Of a DNA stretch of 64,000 bases, positions 55,841 through 64,000 are shown piece by piece. The stretch is from Myxococcales bacterium (GTDB lineage Bacteria; Myxococcota_A; Polyangia; Polyangiales; JAFGIB01): the NCBI GenBank assembly GCA_029880325.1, contig JAOUOP010000003.1, positions 146,136 to 210,135 on the forward strand, written 5' to 3'. The stretch's first letter is position 1, and the number at the start of each line of letters is the position of its first letter. Below the pieces are notes generated by a model. That model saw nothing but the letters and a program-made list of their open reading frames with translations. It was not told the DNA's origin and did not search any database. Made by a program: the position numbers and the translations under genes.

Positions 55841-57509
55841 GCTGTCGCTTGAGGATCTTGCCGTTGGCGTTGCGCGGCAGGGGCGCATCTCGCAACTCGA
55901 TGTGCACCGGCACCTTGAAACGCGCCAGACGCTCCGCGGCGAAGGCCATCAGCGTCTCGGCGTCGACGTTCGAGCCGGGCACGCGCTGGACCACGGCGCC
56001 GACCTCTTCGCCCAGGACTCTGTGAGGGATGCCGATGACGGCCGCGTCCATCACCTCGGGATGCTTGTAGAGCACATCTTCCACCTCGACGCAGTAGACG
56101 TTCTCGCCGCCGCGAATCAGCATGTCCTTGGCGCGGTCGAGGATGCGGATGAAGCCGTCGGCGTCGATACTCACGATGTCGCCGGTGTGCAGGTAGCCTT
56201 CAGCGAAGCTTTTCTCGGTCGCCTCGGGCTTGTTCCAGTAGCCGCGCACCACATTGGGCCCGCGCACCCATAGCTCGCCGATTTCGCCCGGCGGCATGTC
56301 CTTGCCGCTTTCGCCCACCACGCGCACATCGCAGACCGGCACCGCCGGCCCGATGCTGTCGGGCTTGTGTTGGTAGTCGAGGCCCACATTGCTGGTGGTC
56401 ACGGCGCTCGTCTCGGTCAGTCCGTAGCCGACGCTGGGGCTCGCGTTCGGTAGCCGCTCGCCGATTCGGCGCACCAGCTCCGGCGCGGCCGGGGCGCCGC
56501 CGTAGCCCACGCCGAGCACGCTCGAGGTGTCGCGACCACTGAAGGCCGCGCTCTCGAGCACCTGCCAGGCCATCGCCGGGACGCCGCCGAAATTGGTCAC
56601 GCCCTCGCGTTCGATCAGCTCCAGCGCGCGTTCAGGGCTCCATTTGTGCATCAGCACCAGCGTGGCCCCGATGTAGGTCCCGTAGGCCAGCATGGAATGG
56701 CTGCCGGTGACATGAAAGAGAGGCACCGACACCAGCGTGACATTGCGCGGTGGCGGCTCGTCGGGGCCTGGCAGCGGCAATCCCTTGCGCAGCGTGGCGC
56801 GAGCGCGCACGAATCCCACGCTTCCAATATTGGTCATCATGTTACGATGGGTACCCAGCGCGCCCTTGGGATTGCCGGTGGTTCCGGAGGTGTAGAAGAT
56901 GGTGGCGTCGTCGTCGGGCGAGAGCTCGACTTCGGGCAGTCCCTCGCCCGGGGCTTCTTGCGGGCAGGGGCGCATTCCGGCGGGCAGCTCCTCGACTTCG
57001 GCGCGCACCACCAGCACATTCTCCGGGGGTAGGGTGGCCAGATCGCGCAGCTCTGGCGCTATCAGGTTCGCGCGCTCCAGGTCGCAGATCAGCACGCGCG
57101 AGCCGGAGTCCGAAAGCCCGTAGCCGAGCTCGCCACCCTTCCACCAGGCATTGAGCGGCACCACGATGGCGCCTACCGCCGAGGCTGCGAAAAAGGCCAT
57201 TGGCCACTCGGGGTAGTTGCGCATGGCCAGGGCCACACGATCGCCCTTTTCGATGCCGTAGCGCTCGACCAGCACCCGCGCAAGCGCCGCTGTGCGCTCG
57301 TAGAACTCGCGGTAGCTGTAGCGCTCGTCCTCGTAGACCAGGAAGGTCTGCTGCCCGAAGTCACGGCCGTGCAAGAGCAGTGCGCGCGTGGTCGCCGGAA
57401 TGTTCTTCCAGCAGCGCAGCCGCTGGCCCAGCACGTCCTGCTCTACGATTTCGAAGGGGGCGCCAGGGCCGGTCAGCGCCGCGGTTGCATCCTCGATGGA
57501 CATTTCCAT
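55815..57509 (-). CDS. Acyl-CoA synthetase-like AMP-dependent ligase
   Basis: This 564-residue ANL-superfamily enzyme has the P-loop FYTSGTTGNPKGA (about 205-217), the GYGLTETSAVT adenylate motif, the GYLHTGDIVSIDADGFI hinge region and the catalytic lysine motif PRNANGKILKR at the C-terminus. It activates a carboxylic acid as adenylate and transfers it to CoA. Fatty or aromatic acid specificity is not readable. Its start is followed upstream by the 180-bp repeat copy C. No obvious operon partner. Confidence 0.9.
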   Translation of the reverse strand: MEMSIEDATAALTGPGAPFEIVEQDVLGQRLRCWKNIPATTRALLLHGRDFGQQTFLVYEDERYSYREFYERTAALARVLVERYGIEKGDRVALAMRNYPEWPMAFFAASAVGAIVVPLNAWWKGGELGYGLSDSGSRVLICDLERANLIAPELRDLATLPPENVLVVRAEVEELPAGMRPCPQEAPGEGLPEVELSPDDDATIFYTSGTTGNPKGALGTHRNMMTNIGSVGFVRARATLRKGLPLPGPDEPPPRNVTLVSVPLFHVTGSHSMLAYGTYIGATLVLMHKWSPERALELIEREGVTNFGGVPAMAWQVLESAAFSGRDTSSVLGVGYGGAPAAPELVRRIGERLPNASPSVGYGLTETSAVTTSNVGLDYQHKPDSIGPAVPVCDVRVVGESGKDMPPGEIGELWVRGPNVVRGYWNKPEATEKSFAEGYLHTGDIVSIDADGFIRILDRAKDMLIRGGENVYCVEVEDVLYKHPEVMDAAVIGIPHRVLGEEVGAVVQRVPGSNVDAETLMAFAAERLARFKVPVHIELRDAPLPRNANGKILKRQLKDELGLT

Positions 57510-57583
57510 GGCGGAGGAGATGCCATGAAGTGCGGGTGGATGCCAGCACCGATGGGGGGGGGTCAGGGGTGGTGTAGGCTCTC

Positions 57584-57763
57584 AGGGTCTGCGAACGAAT
57601 CGCTTCCCCCTTTGGTGCGTGACGGCGGAGTGCGATGGCGGCGGTGCCCGCAGAAGAACCCGCAGTCGTACCAGAGGTACATCGAGAAATTCTTCGAGGA
57701 CGCACGGCGCCAGCGTGCCCGCAGGCGTGTGGCAAAGGGGAGAGAGATTCGTTCGCGGACGCT
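57584..57763. repeat. 180-bp palindromic repeat, copy C
   Basis: Opposite orientation to copies A and B. The ends are AGGGTCTGCGAACGAATC on the left and the complement of AGCGTCCGCGAACGAATC on the right, so both ends changed together compared with copies A and B. Exact length is 180 bases. The last base supplies part of the stop codon of the cytochrome-like lipoprotein gene. It lies between that gene's 3' end and the ligase gene start. Confidence 0.85.
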
Positions 57764-58407
57764 CAGTCGTTGGCGGCGCCGGCATCGATCCAGGCGGCCA
57801 CGAGGGCCAGCTCGCTGGCGCCGAAAGCGGTACCGTTGCGCGGCATCATCGGCGCGCAGCTGGAGCCGCCGCTGAGGCTCATCAGAAGCACGCTGGCCGC
57901 CGCATCGCCCGGCGCGACCAGCAGCTGACCGGAGCAGGTCAGCGAGGCCGCGCCCACCAGCGCGTCGTACGCGGCCGCAGCATCGGTCAGGGCCAAACCG
58001 CCGCCGGGAATCGCCGCTCCCACATGGCAGGCCGCTCCCGCACAGCGTGCTTCGAGAAGCGCCCAGACCTCGGTGAAGGTGGCGTCGCCGACAGGCGTGG
58101 TGGTCGTGTCCGTGCCCGGTCGGCCACCCGGCGTCGACGGCATGGCGCCGCCAGGCAGGGAGCTGCCGCCACCAGTCCCGGCGCTGCCACCGGAGCCGGC
58201 GGTCGTGCCACCTGCTGTCGTGCTATCCGCGGTGCCCGAAGTGCTCGAGCTGGTCGAATTGGCTGAGGTCCCGGCGGAACCTCCCCCGGCTTCGGACGTG
58301 GCTGTTAGGGGGTCGGTTCCGCCGGCAGCCGCGCCGCCGCCCGAATCCGCCGAGCCGCAGGCGAATAGCAAGACCGACCACGTAGCGAAATACATCGATC
58401 GCTTCAT
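57763..58407 (-). CDS. Lipoprotein with a CX4CH heme-like motif
   Basis: The protein has 214 residues. Its signal peptide ends in a lipobox-like LLFAC (Cys17). A long Gly/Ser/Thr linker (20-105) leads to a C-terminal domain with ARCAGAACHVG (C-x4-C-H), APGDAAASVLLMSL, and a late APMMPRNG methionine. This is the layout of the cytochrome-c-like domains in planctomycete and myxobacterial lipoproteins, but with an expanded heme motif. ATG 58407 follows AGGAG. The -10 TATAAT at 58468 lies upstream. Confidence 0.72.
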   Translation of the reverse strand: MKRSMYFATWSVLLFACGSADSGGGAAAGGTDPLTATSEAGGGSAGTSANSTSSSTSGTADSTTAGGTTAGSGGSAGTGGGSSLPGGAMPSTPGGRPGTDTTTTPVGDATFTEVWALLEARCAGAACHVGAAIPGGGLALTDAAAAYDALVGAASLTCSGQLLVAPGDAAASVLLMSLSGGSSCAPMMPRNGTAFGASELALVAAWIDAGAAND

Positions 58408-58467
58408 CGGGGCTCCTGTCCTTCGGTCCTTGTGTCGCGCTGGAAGCGCAGGACGGCGTCTCGCTTC

Positions 58468-58473
58468 ATTATA
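58468..58473 (-). promoter_or_regulatory. -10 box of the 58407 lipoprotein promoter
   Basis: A perfect TATAAT on the minus strand would start a transcript about 54 bases before ATG 58407. No good -35 is present at 16-18 bases, so the promoter may need an activator. Confidence 0.4.
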
Positions 58474-58666
58474 ACGCAGCCACGGAACCGTAGCGATCAG
58501 CCATCGAGTTTTCGCTCATGCTTTCTTTCGTGCGACAGGACCATTGCTGCCAATCGTTCGAGCCGCCTCCGCGGCCATGAATCATCCCGGGTCACCTCCC
58601 GTCGCACCCGCGTAGCAAGACCGATAACGTGCAGTGAATGGGCTGTTGCCCTGGGACTGACAGGGT

Positions 58667-58695
58667 TTGACAGCACGAGGTTTGCGCACTAGAAC
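58667..58695 (+). promoter_or_regulatory. Sigma-70-type promoter of the subtilase gene
   Basis: TTGACA (58667-58672) and TAGAAC (58690-58695) with an ideal 17-base spacer predict a start near 58702 and a 120-base leader. The 415-base gap 58408-58822 holds this promoter and the minus-strand promoter; I see nothing else in it. Confidence 0.55.
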
Positions 58696-58822
58696 ACACT
58701 CATAGCCACAACGGGGTAGTGAATGGGGTAGCGGGCGATGGGGCTCGGGCCAGGGCACTGCCCACAAGTCGAGCGATGGCGGGATCCCCGGGAGGGGTGC
58801 TGCGTCTTCGCGGGGGTCTTTG

Positions 58823-61800
58823 ATGACACAACGATTTGGGTTTGCCGCAGCGGTCCTTCTCATGGCCGCATCCTTTGCTTGCAACGACATGGAGACGACG
58901 GATGACATGACCATAGTTGGTCATGTCGGCGTCTCGCGGGCTGCACTTACAGAGGGCGATGCGAGCACGGATTCGCCTCCCGACCCGGTTTCCTCCGCCT
59001 CGAGCGGCCTGCCGGGTCCAACGCCCCAAGCTGCCTCGCCAGCGCGCGCCAGCATCTCCAGCTACGTGCCGGGCGAGATCATCGTGCGTACCCGCTCGGG
59101 TGGCTCGGGCGGCTCGGCTGCCTCGCTGCTACCCGGATCGCGTAGCCTCAAGAGCTTTCGGCACTTGCGCGGGCTCGAACTTCTGGAGCTGCCTGCCCAG
59201 CTCAGCGTGTCGGCGGCGATCACCCAATTGCAGCGCAACCCCATCGTGCTCTACGCCGAGCCCAACATGACCTTCACTCGGCAGGACACCTTCCCCAACG
59301 ACCCCGACTTCGGTCTGCTCTGGGGTATGCACAACACAGGCCAGTCCGGTGGCACGGTGGACGTGGACATCGACGCGCCCGCCGCGTGGGACTCGGTGAC
59401 CGGCAGTGAGGATGTGATCGTCGGCGTGATCGACACCGGCGTGAACTACAACCATCCCGACCTGGCGGCCAATATGTGGACCAACCCGCGCGAGATCGCG
59501 GGCAACGGCATCGACGATGACGACAATGGCTATATCGATGACGTTCATGGCATCGACACGGTCAACGGCGACAGCGACCCCAACGACGACAACGGACACG
59601 GCAGCCACTGCAGCGGCACCATTGCCGGCCGCGGAGACAACGGCACCGGCGTGGCCGGTGTCAGCTGGCGCGCCCAGATCATCGGCTGCAAGTTTCTCTC
59701 CTCGGGCGGCTCGGGTTCGACCGCCGGCGCGATCGAATGCCTCGACTACTTCCTGGGCCTGAAGGCCGCTGGCATCGACGTGGTCGCCACCAGTAACTCC
59801 TGGGGTGGCGGTGGCTTCTCGCAGGCCCTGCTCGACGCCATCGCGGCCCATCGAGACGCCAACATGCTGTTCGTGGCGGCGGCGGGCAACAACGGCGCCA
59901 ACGCTGACGTCAGCCCCATGTACCCGGCAGCTTACGATGTGGACAACATCCTCTCCGTCGCGGCCATCAATCGCCTCGGCAACCTGGCGAGCTTTTCGAA
60001 CTACGGCCTGACCTCCGTGGACCTCGGCGCACCGGGCGTGGACGTCTACAGCACCTGGCTCGGCACCGGCTACAACACCATCTCCGGCACCTCCATGGCC
60101 TGCCCCCATGTGACCGGCGCTGTGGCCCTGCTCAAGGCCTCCGATCCGATGCTGACTGGGGCCGAGATCCGCGCCCAGATCATGGCCAACGGCAAGCCGC
60201 TCGCCTCGCTGGATGGCAAGACCGTCACCGGGAATCTGCTGCTGGCGCTGGCGACACCGCCGCCCGATGCCGATGGTGACGGCATGCCCGACGAGTGGGA
60301 ACTGCTGCATGGCCTCGACCCCAACGACGCCAGCGACGCGGCGCTCGACCCGGACGCCGACGGGCTCAGCAACCTCGAGGAGTACAAGAAGCTAACCGAC
60401 CCCAACCACGCCGACAGCGACGCTGACGGGCTCCTCGATGGCGAAGAGGTCAACCTCTACGGCACCGATCCGAACAACGCCGACACCGATGGTGACGGCC
60501 TCAGCGACGGCGCTGAAGTCATCACCCACGGCACCGATCCGCGCGATGCCGACTCTGACAACGACCGGTTGAACGACGGCGAGGAGATCAACCTCTACGG
60601 TACCGATCCGAACAACGCCGACACCGACGGCGACACCTTTGACGACGGCATCGAGGTGCGCCTGGGCACCGACCCGCTCGACCCCAATGACTACCCGGAC
60701 TTCGTGCCGCTGCGCGTGGGCCTCGCCTTCGCGGTGGTCAACAACACCTGGGCGGCCGACGTGCAGGAGAGCCTGCTGTCGACGGGCCTGGTGAGCGAGG
60801 TGGTATGGCTCGACGTCTACAACAGCACGCCCTCGGTGGCCGAGCTGCTGAGCTTTGACGCCATCATGGTGACCGGTTGGAACTGGTTCCTCGACCGCAA
60901 TGCCTTCGGCAACAACGTCGCGGATTACCACGACGCGGGCGGCGCCGTCGTCGCGACCACCTTCGCCATGGACAGTGGCGGTGGCGGCTGGGATCTCGGC
61001 GGACGCTGGGACACCGACGGCTACTCGCCGCTGAACGACGGGCCCTACGTGCTCGACCTACCATCTGTGATGGTCATCGATGACGCGACCCATGCCATCA
61101 TGGAAGGCGTTAGCAGCTTCGACGGTGGCGGCCACAGTTACCGCCACACCACCGACATCGCCGTTGGAGCCTCCCAGCAGGCCCACTGGAGCGATGACAA
61201 TCCGCTGGTGGTCGTCAAGGAGGTGGGCGACCATCCGATCGTCGCCCTGAACTTCTTCCCGGTCTCCTCCAACGTCGAGTCCGGGTTCTGGCAGGCGAAC
61301 ACGGACGGTGCGCGGCTGATGGCCAACGCCCTGCGATACGCGGCCGGAGGCCTGCCCAGCGGTCCCATCCCGCCGGTGCCCGATTTCGGCTTCAGCTGCG
61401 ATGGCTTGAGCTGCGCCTTCATCGACCAGAGCAGCGACGCCAACGGAAGCATCGCGAGTTGGTCCTGGGACTTCGGCGACGGCGGCACGGCCAACGTGCA
61501 GAACCCGAGCCACGCCTATGTCACCACCGGCGTCTACCAGGTCACGCTCACGGTCGTCGACAGCGAGGGCCTCAGCGCCTCGCTGACCCAGGCCGTGGCG
61601 ATTACGTTGCCGCCGGTGGCGGCCTTTGCCGTGAGCTGTAACGAGCTGAGCTGCAGCTTCACCGACCAGAGCAGTGACGCCGATGGCACCATCGTGGGTT
61701 GGTCCTGGAGCTTCGGCGACGGTGGTAGCGCGACGGCGCAAAACCCCAGCCACACATATCCCGCATCGGGCACCTACCTGGTGACGCTCACGGTCATCGA

Positions 61801-62923
61801 CAACGACGGCCTCAGTGCCGAGGCCAGCGCCGAAGTCACCGTCTCCGCGTCCCGGGTCTGCGAGCAGGCGGCGGCCTTTGCCGACGACTTCGAAAACGGC
61901 CTCGGTCAGTTCACCACCACGGGAATCACCGTCACCAGCATTCTGGCGAGCGGCCCCGGTGGCACTGGTAGCTACGGCGCCAACATCGACGGAATCGGCA
62001 GCCTGGTCAGCCGCACCATCGACACCACCGGCTTCAGCGACATGACGCTGCAGTACTGGATGGCCGGAAATGGTTACGATAGCGGCGAATACGCCCGCGT
62101 CGACTACTGCGTGGGCAACTGCGGTGTTGAAGCCAACTGGGTCAACCTGGTGACCGTCAACAGTGCCGATCCATGGACCTTCTACAGCCACACGCTGCCG
62201 GCGGCGGCCGAGGGCATCACGACGCTGCAGCTCCGCTGGGTTGCCCAGACCTGGGGCTGGTTCGAATGGACCCGCATCGACGACATCGAGCTACTGGGTA
62301 CCAAGTGCGTCGAGGTGGAGTGTCGCATCGACGTCGACTGCGACGACGGTCTCTTCTGCAATGGTGCCGAGACCTGTGACGGCATCTCGTGCGTCGCCGG
62401 CGTGCCCCCATGCGGACAGGGCGCCTGCGACGAAGAGACCGACAGCTGTTTGCCCGTTTGCAACGACGCCCTGCTCATCGACGAAAACTTCGGCGACGCG
62501 CTCCTGGGCGACTTCACCCCCTACGGCTGGGTCACCATCGGCCTGACCGCCGGCGCACACCCCGAAGCCGCCGACTTCTACGGCGTCGCCATCGACGGGC
62601 CTGGCAACATCAGATCCGCGGCGGTCGACGCCAGCCTGGCCAGTGGCATGCAGCTAAGCTTCTGGATGCGCAGCAACGGCCAGGTCAGTGGTGAGCAAGC
62701 CGTCGTCGACTACTGCATCGGCGGCTGCGACGACGAAGCCAACTGGGCCGCTCTGGCCTCGCAGCCGGTGGCCAGCGACTGGATCTTCTACGCCCTGGAC
62801 CTGCCCGCCGCCGCCGAAGGCGCCACGGCGCTCTCCCTGCGCTGGTCAAGCGAAATGGGCGCAGGCTTCGGCAAGTGGGTGCACGTAGACGACATCAAGC
62901 TGTCTGCGACGGTATGTGAGTAG
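58823..62923 (+). CDS. Large secreted subtilisin-like serine protease with PKD and repeat domains
   Basis: The protein has 1366 residues. A lipoprotein-like signal ends in FAC (Cys19). An inhibitor-like prodomain (about 75-145) precedes an S8 peptidase (about 160-480) with triad Asp204 (VIDTGVNYNHPD), His259 (GHGSHCSG) and Ser424 (GTSMACPHVTG). About 480-622 are DxDxDG thrombospondin-3-type calcium repeats. A ThuA/GATase-like domain covers 630-845 and two PKD domains about 850-1005. Two related jelly-roll-like domains (from about 1012 and 1212) flank a cysteine-rich module. All catalytic residues are intact. ATG 58823 is preferred over the adjacent TTG. Confidence 0.92.
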   Translation: MTQRFGFAAAVLLMAASFACNDMETTDDMTIVGHVGVSRAALTEGDASTDSPPDPVSSASSGLPGPTPQAASPARASISSYVPGEIIVRTRSGGSGGSAASLLPGSRSLKSFRHLRGLELLELPAQLSVSAAITQLQRNPIVLYAEPNMTFTRQDTFPNDPDFGLLWGMHNTGQSGGTVDVDIDAPAAWDSVTGSEDVIVGVIDTGVNYNHPDLAANMWTNPREIAGNGIDDDDNGYIDDVHGIDTVNGDSDPNDDNGHGSHCSGTIAGRGDNGTGVAGVSWRAQIIGCKFLSSGGSGSTAGAIECLDYFLGLKAAGIDVVATSNSWGGGGFSQALLDAIAAHRDANMLFVAAAGNNGANADVSPMYPAAYDVDNILSVAAINRLGNLASFSNYGLTSVDLGAPGVDVYSTWLGTGYNTISGTSMACPHVTGAVALLKASDPMLTGAEIRAQIMANGKPLASLDGKTVTGNLLLALATPPPDADGDGMPDEWELLHGLDPNDASDAALDPDADGLSNLEEYKKLTDPNHADSDADGLLDGEEVNLYGTDPNNADTDGDGLSDGAEVITHGTDPRDADSDNDRLNDGEEINLYGTDPNNADTDGDTFDDGIEVRLGTDPLDPNDYPDFVPLRVGLAFAVVNNTWAADVQESLLSTGLVSEVVWLDVYNSTPSVAELLSFDAIMVTGWNWFLDRNAFGNNVADYHDAGGAVVATTFAMDSGGGGWDLGGRWDTDGYSPLNDGPYVLDLPSVMVIDDATHAIMEGVSSFDGGGHSYRHTTDIAVGASQQAHWSDDNPLVVVKEVGDHPIVALNFFPVSSNVESGFWQANTDGARLMANALRYAAGGLPSGPIPPVPDFGFSCDGLSCAFIDQSSDANGSIASWSWDFGDGGTANVQNPSHAYVTTGVYQVTLTVVDSEGLSASLTQAVAITLPPVAAFAVSCNELSCSFTDQSSDADGTIVGWSWSFGDGGSATAQNPSHTYPASGTYLVTLTVIDNDGLSAEASAEVTVSASRVCEQAAAFADDFENGLGQFTTTGITVTSILASGPGGTGSYGANIDGIGSLVSRTIDTTGFSDMTLQYWMAGNGYDSGEYARVDYCVGNCGVEANWVNLVTVNSADPWTFYSHTLPAAAEGITTLQLRWVAQTWGWFEWTRIDDIELLGTKCVEVECRIDVDCDDGLFCNGAETCDGISCVAGVPPCGQGACDEETDSCLPVCNDALLIDENFGDALLGDFTPYGWVTIGLTAGAHPEAADFYGVAIDGPGNIRSAAVDASLASGMQLSFWMRSNGQVSGEQAVVDYCIGGCDDEANWAALASQPVASDWIFYALDLPAAAEGATALSLRWSSEMGAGFGKWVHVDDIKLSATVCE

Positions 62924-63184
62924 GGCCCTGGCTTTGGACTGAGCGGCCTCGCACGCCTCTGGTTCTGCGCGAAAGCGCGAAATCAGCGGCGTGGCTCATA
63001 TCGTGAAGCGGGACAAGCGCGCATCATCCGCGCGGCCCTTCCCCACACTGGCAAGACATTCACAGTCGACCAGTGGCTGCGAATGGAAAAGGCGCGCTTC
63101 GACAATCAGGCGAAAAGCGACAGACGCGTATGTGCCCGCATGTCGAAGAGTTTCGCACAGCCGCCGAGGCTGAATGCGCGGCGA

Positions 63185-63545
63185 CGCGATCTACGCTGCG
63201 GCTACGGGGGGGGGGGGGGGAGCCCCGACACCTGGCAGGCAGAGACGCAGTACTTGGTGGGGGAGCGCGCGTGGTGTGGAAGGGCACGAGCCCGATAACC
63301 GGTCTCGACGGGGACCATCGTATCACCTATGCGCTCGGTGATCTGATCGGCACCAGTTCTGCCGTCATCGATCTTCTGAGCGCCGAGCTGGTCGAGACCA
63401 GCAACTATTGCTCCAATGGCGCACGGGAGATCTACCGGGCACCCGACACAGAAAACGTGGAGGCCGAGCCGATGGGGGTTCCCGCCGGGGAGGCGGAGGA
63501 GGAAGTCGGGCTCACGTACTTCGGGGAGCGTTACTTGATCTCCAG
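63185..63545 (+). pseudogene. RHS/YD-repeat core fragment with frameshift
   Basis: In one frame (to about 63275) the sequence reads SPDTWQAETQYLVGER. A two-base insertion then shifts it to RVVWKGTSP, HRITYALGDLIGTSSAV, a CSNGAREIYRAP segment and EEEVGLTYFGERYLI. These are the order and motifs of the RHS-associated core. The homology stops at YLI, where the usual PRLGRW segment should follow, so the toxin or tip region is gone. A run of 15 G (63206-63220) interrupts the start of the fragment. Upstream (62975-63185) is an open frame with no recognised family. Confidence 0.65.
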
Positions 63546-63776
63546 GTGTTGCGTAGCAATCCCCAAGTCGCGCGCGGAGGGTACCGGCAGCAGTTTCTGG
63601 CCGCCGTTGTAGATGAAGTGGTCTTCTTCGGCGTGTTCGCCGGGGTCTTCGGCTTCGGGGTTGGTGAGCTCGGCGTCGGTGGGGGCTTTGGGGTCGTAGC
63701 TGAGCTTCTCCTCGGCTTCGAGGTCTGCGGGGGAGCTGTCGTCGTAGCGGCTGGCCAGAGGCGTGCCGAGGGTGAT
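63531..63776 (-). pseudogene. C-terminal fragment of an unknown protein, joined tail-to-tail to the RHS remnant
   Basis: An 81-codon minus-strand frame with strongly coding codon use has no start codon and is cut by a stop at 63777. It encodes an acidic segment LEAEEKLSYDPKAPTDAEL, then EEDHFIYNGGQKLLPVP and a final LGIATQHLEIK. It ends (TAA 63531-63533) within the end of the RHS fragment on the other strand. I do not recognise the family. It looks like the tail of a gene whose start has been lost. Confidence 0.5.
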
Positions 63777-63827
63777 TCATTTCACATTGCGCCTCAGTGG
63801 GAGCGCTCGGTCTTGGTTCCACAGGGT

Positions 63828-63858
63828 GGCGGCCGCCACGCCTCCGCCGGCGGCCGCC
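63828..63858. repeat. Pair of identical GC palindromes
   Basis: GGCGGCCGCC occurs at 63828-63837 and 63849-63858 with an 11-base spacer. Each is itself a palindrome, and the two can also pair with each other. In 63777-64000 I see no gene I can support. Confidence 0.5.
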
Positions 63859-64000
63859 GCTTCGGAGCCGTGATGTTGCGTCGTAAGGGCCCGTGCAAAA
63901 ACAACTTGACGTTTTCTGCGAATAGGATCTTTGTGCGTGGATGCAGAAGACGAAATCTTCGATCCGCCGCCAGTATAGGCAGTTGCAGGGTTCACTCGAC

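Overview
The window is GC-rich bacterial chromosome, most likely from a myxobacterium-like deltaproteobacterium (Myxococcota). The evidence is a MYXO-CTERM-type tail on the DUF2330 protein, a protein resembling the myxobacterial DUF2378/TIGR02265 family, many cysteine-rich lipoproteins with low-complexity linkers, a sigma-54 two-component pair, an RHS remnant, and very high GC at third codon positions. No rRNA, tRNA, CRISPR array, prophage or intact transposase was recognised. This placement is inference from protein families, not a phylogeny.

Layout. 1-2.7 kb: a coupled sulfur/thiol-type cluster (MBL hydrolase, MFS transporter, DsrE-like protein) followed by a thioredoxin-type arsenate reductase. 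2.6-5.6 kb: a minus-strand set with an AlkC-type DNA glycosylase, a small dimeric-barrel protein, a WYL regulator and a DUF2239 gene with twin palindromic operators; a SigZ-type sigma-factor remnant lies behind it. 6-9.5 kb: two CBS-domain proteins, a universal stress protein, a thioesterase and an MBL hydrolase. 10-19.6 kb: envelope and secreted proteins (thioredoxin lipoprotein, TPR/PEGA protein, glycine-rich C-type-lectin lipoprotein, DUF2254 membrane protein, zinc-protease-like lipoprotein). 19.6-23.7 kb: LD-carboxypeptidase and a lysine 2,3-aminomutase-family enzyme, then pckA with a terminator. 23.8-31 kb: a MYXO-CTERM DUF2330 protein, a pentaheme cytochrome fused to TPRs, and a RegB-like kinase/NtrC-type regulator pair. 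31-33 kb: Na/phosphate transporter and PhoU-like protein. 33-40 kb: dnaX-ybaB-recR with an orphan FlhA/SctV-family gene behind, and pyrG divergent. 40-48 kb: DUF362 protein, ABC exporter with a frameshifted DUF1854 partner, GFA-family enzyme, acetyltransferase and a DUF4423 regulator. 48-63 kb: lipoproteins, SulP transporter, SDR, PAP2 phosphatase, heme A synthase, HEAT-repeat protein, acyl-CoA-synthetase-like enzyme and a 1366-residue subtilisin-like protease. 63-64 kb: gene debris (RHS fragment and an inverted C-terminal fragment).

The most unusual structure is a family of 180-bp imperfect palindromes, with three good copies and one decayed copy, all between genes. The two ends of each good copy match each other even where the copies differ. 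A separate 168-bp element with perfect 20-bp inverted ends sits at 53.0 kb. Neither resembles a repeat family I can name. The pentaheme cytochrome next to a cysteine-bearing RegB-like sensor is the best candidate for an undescribed functional system.
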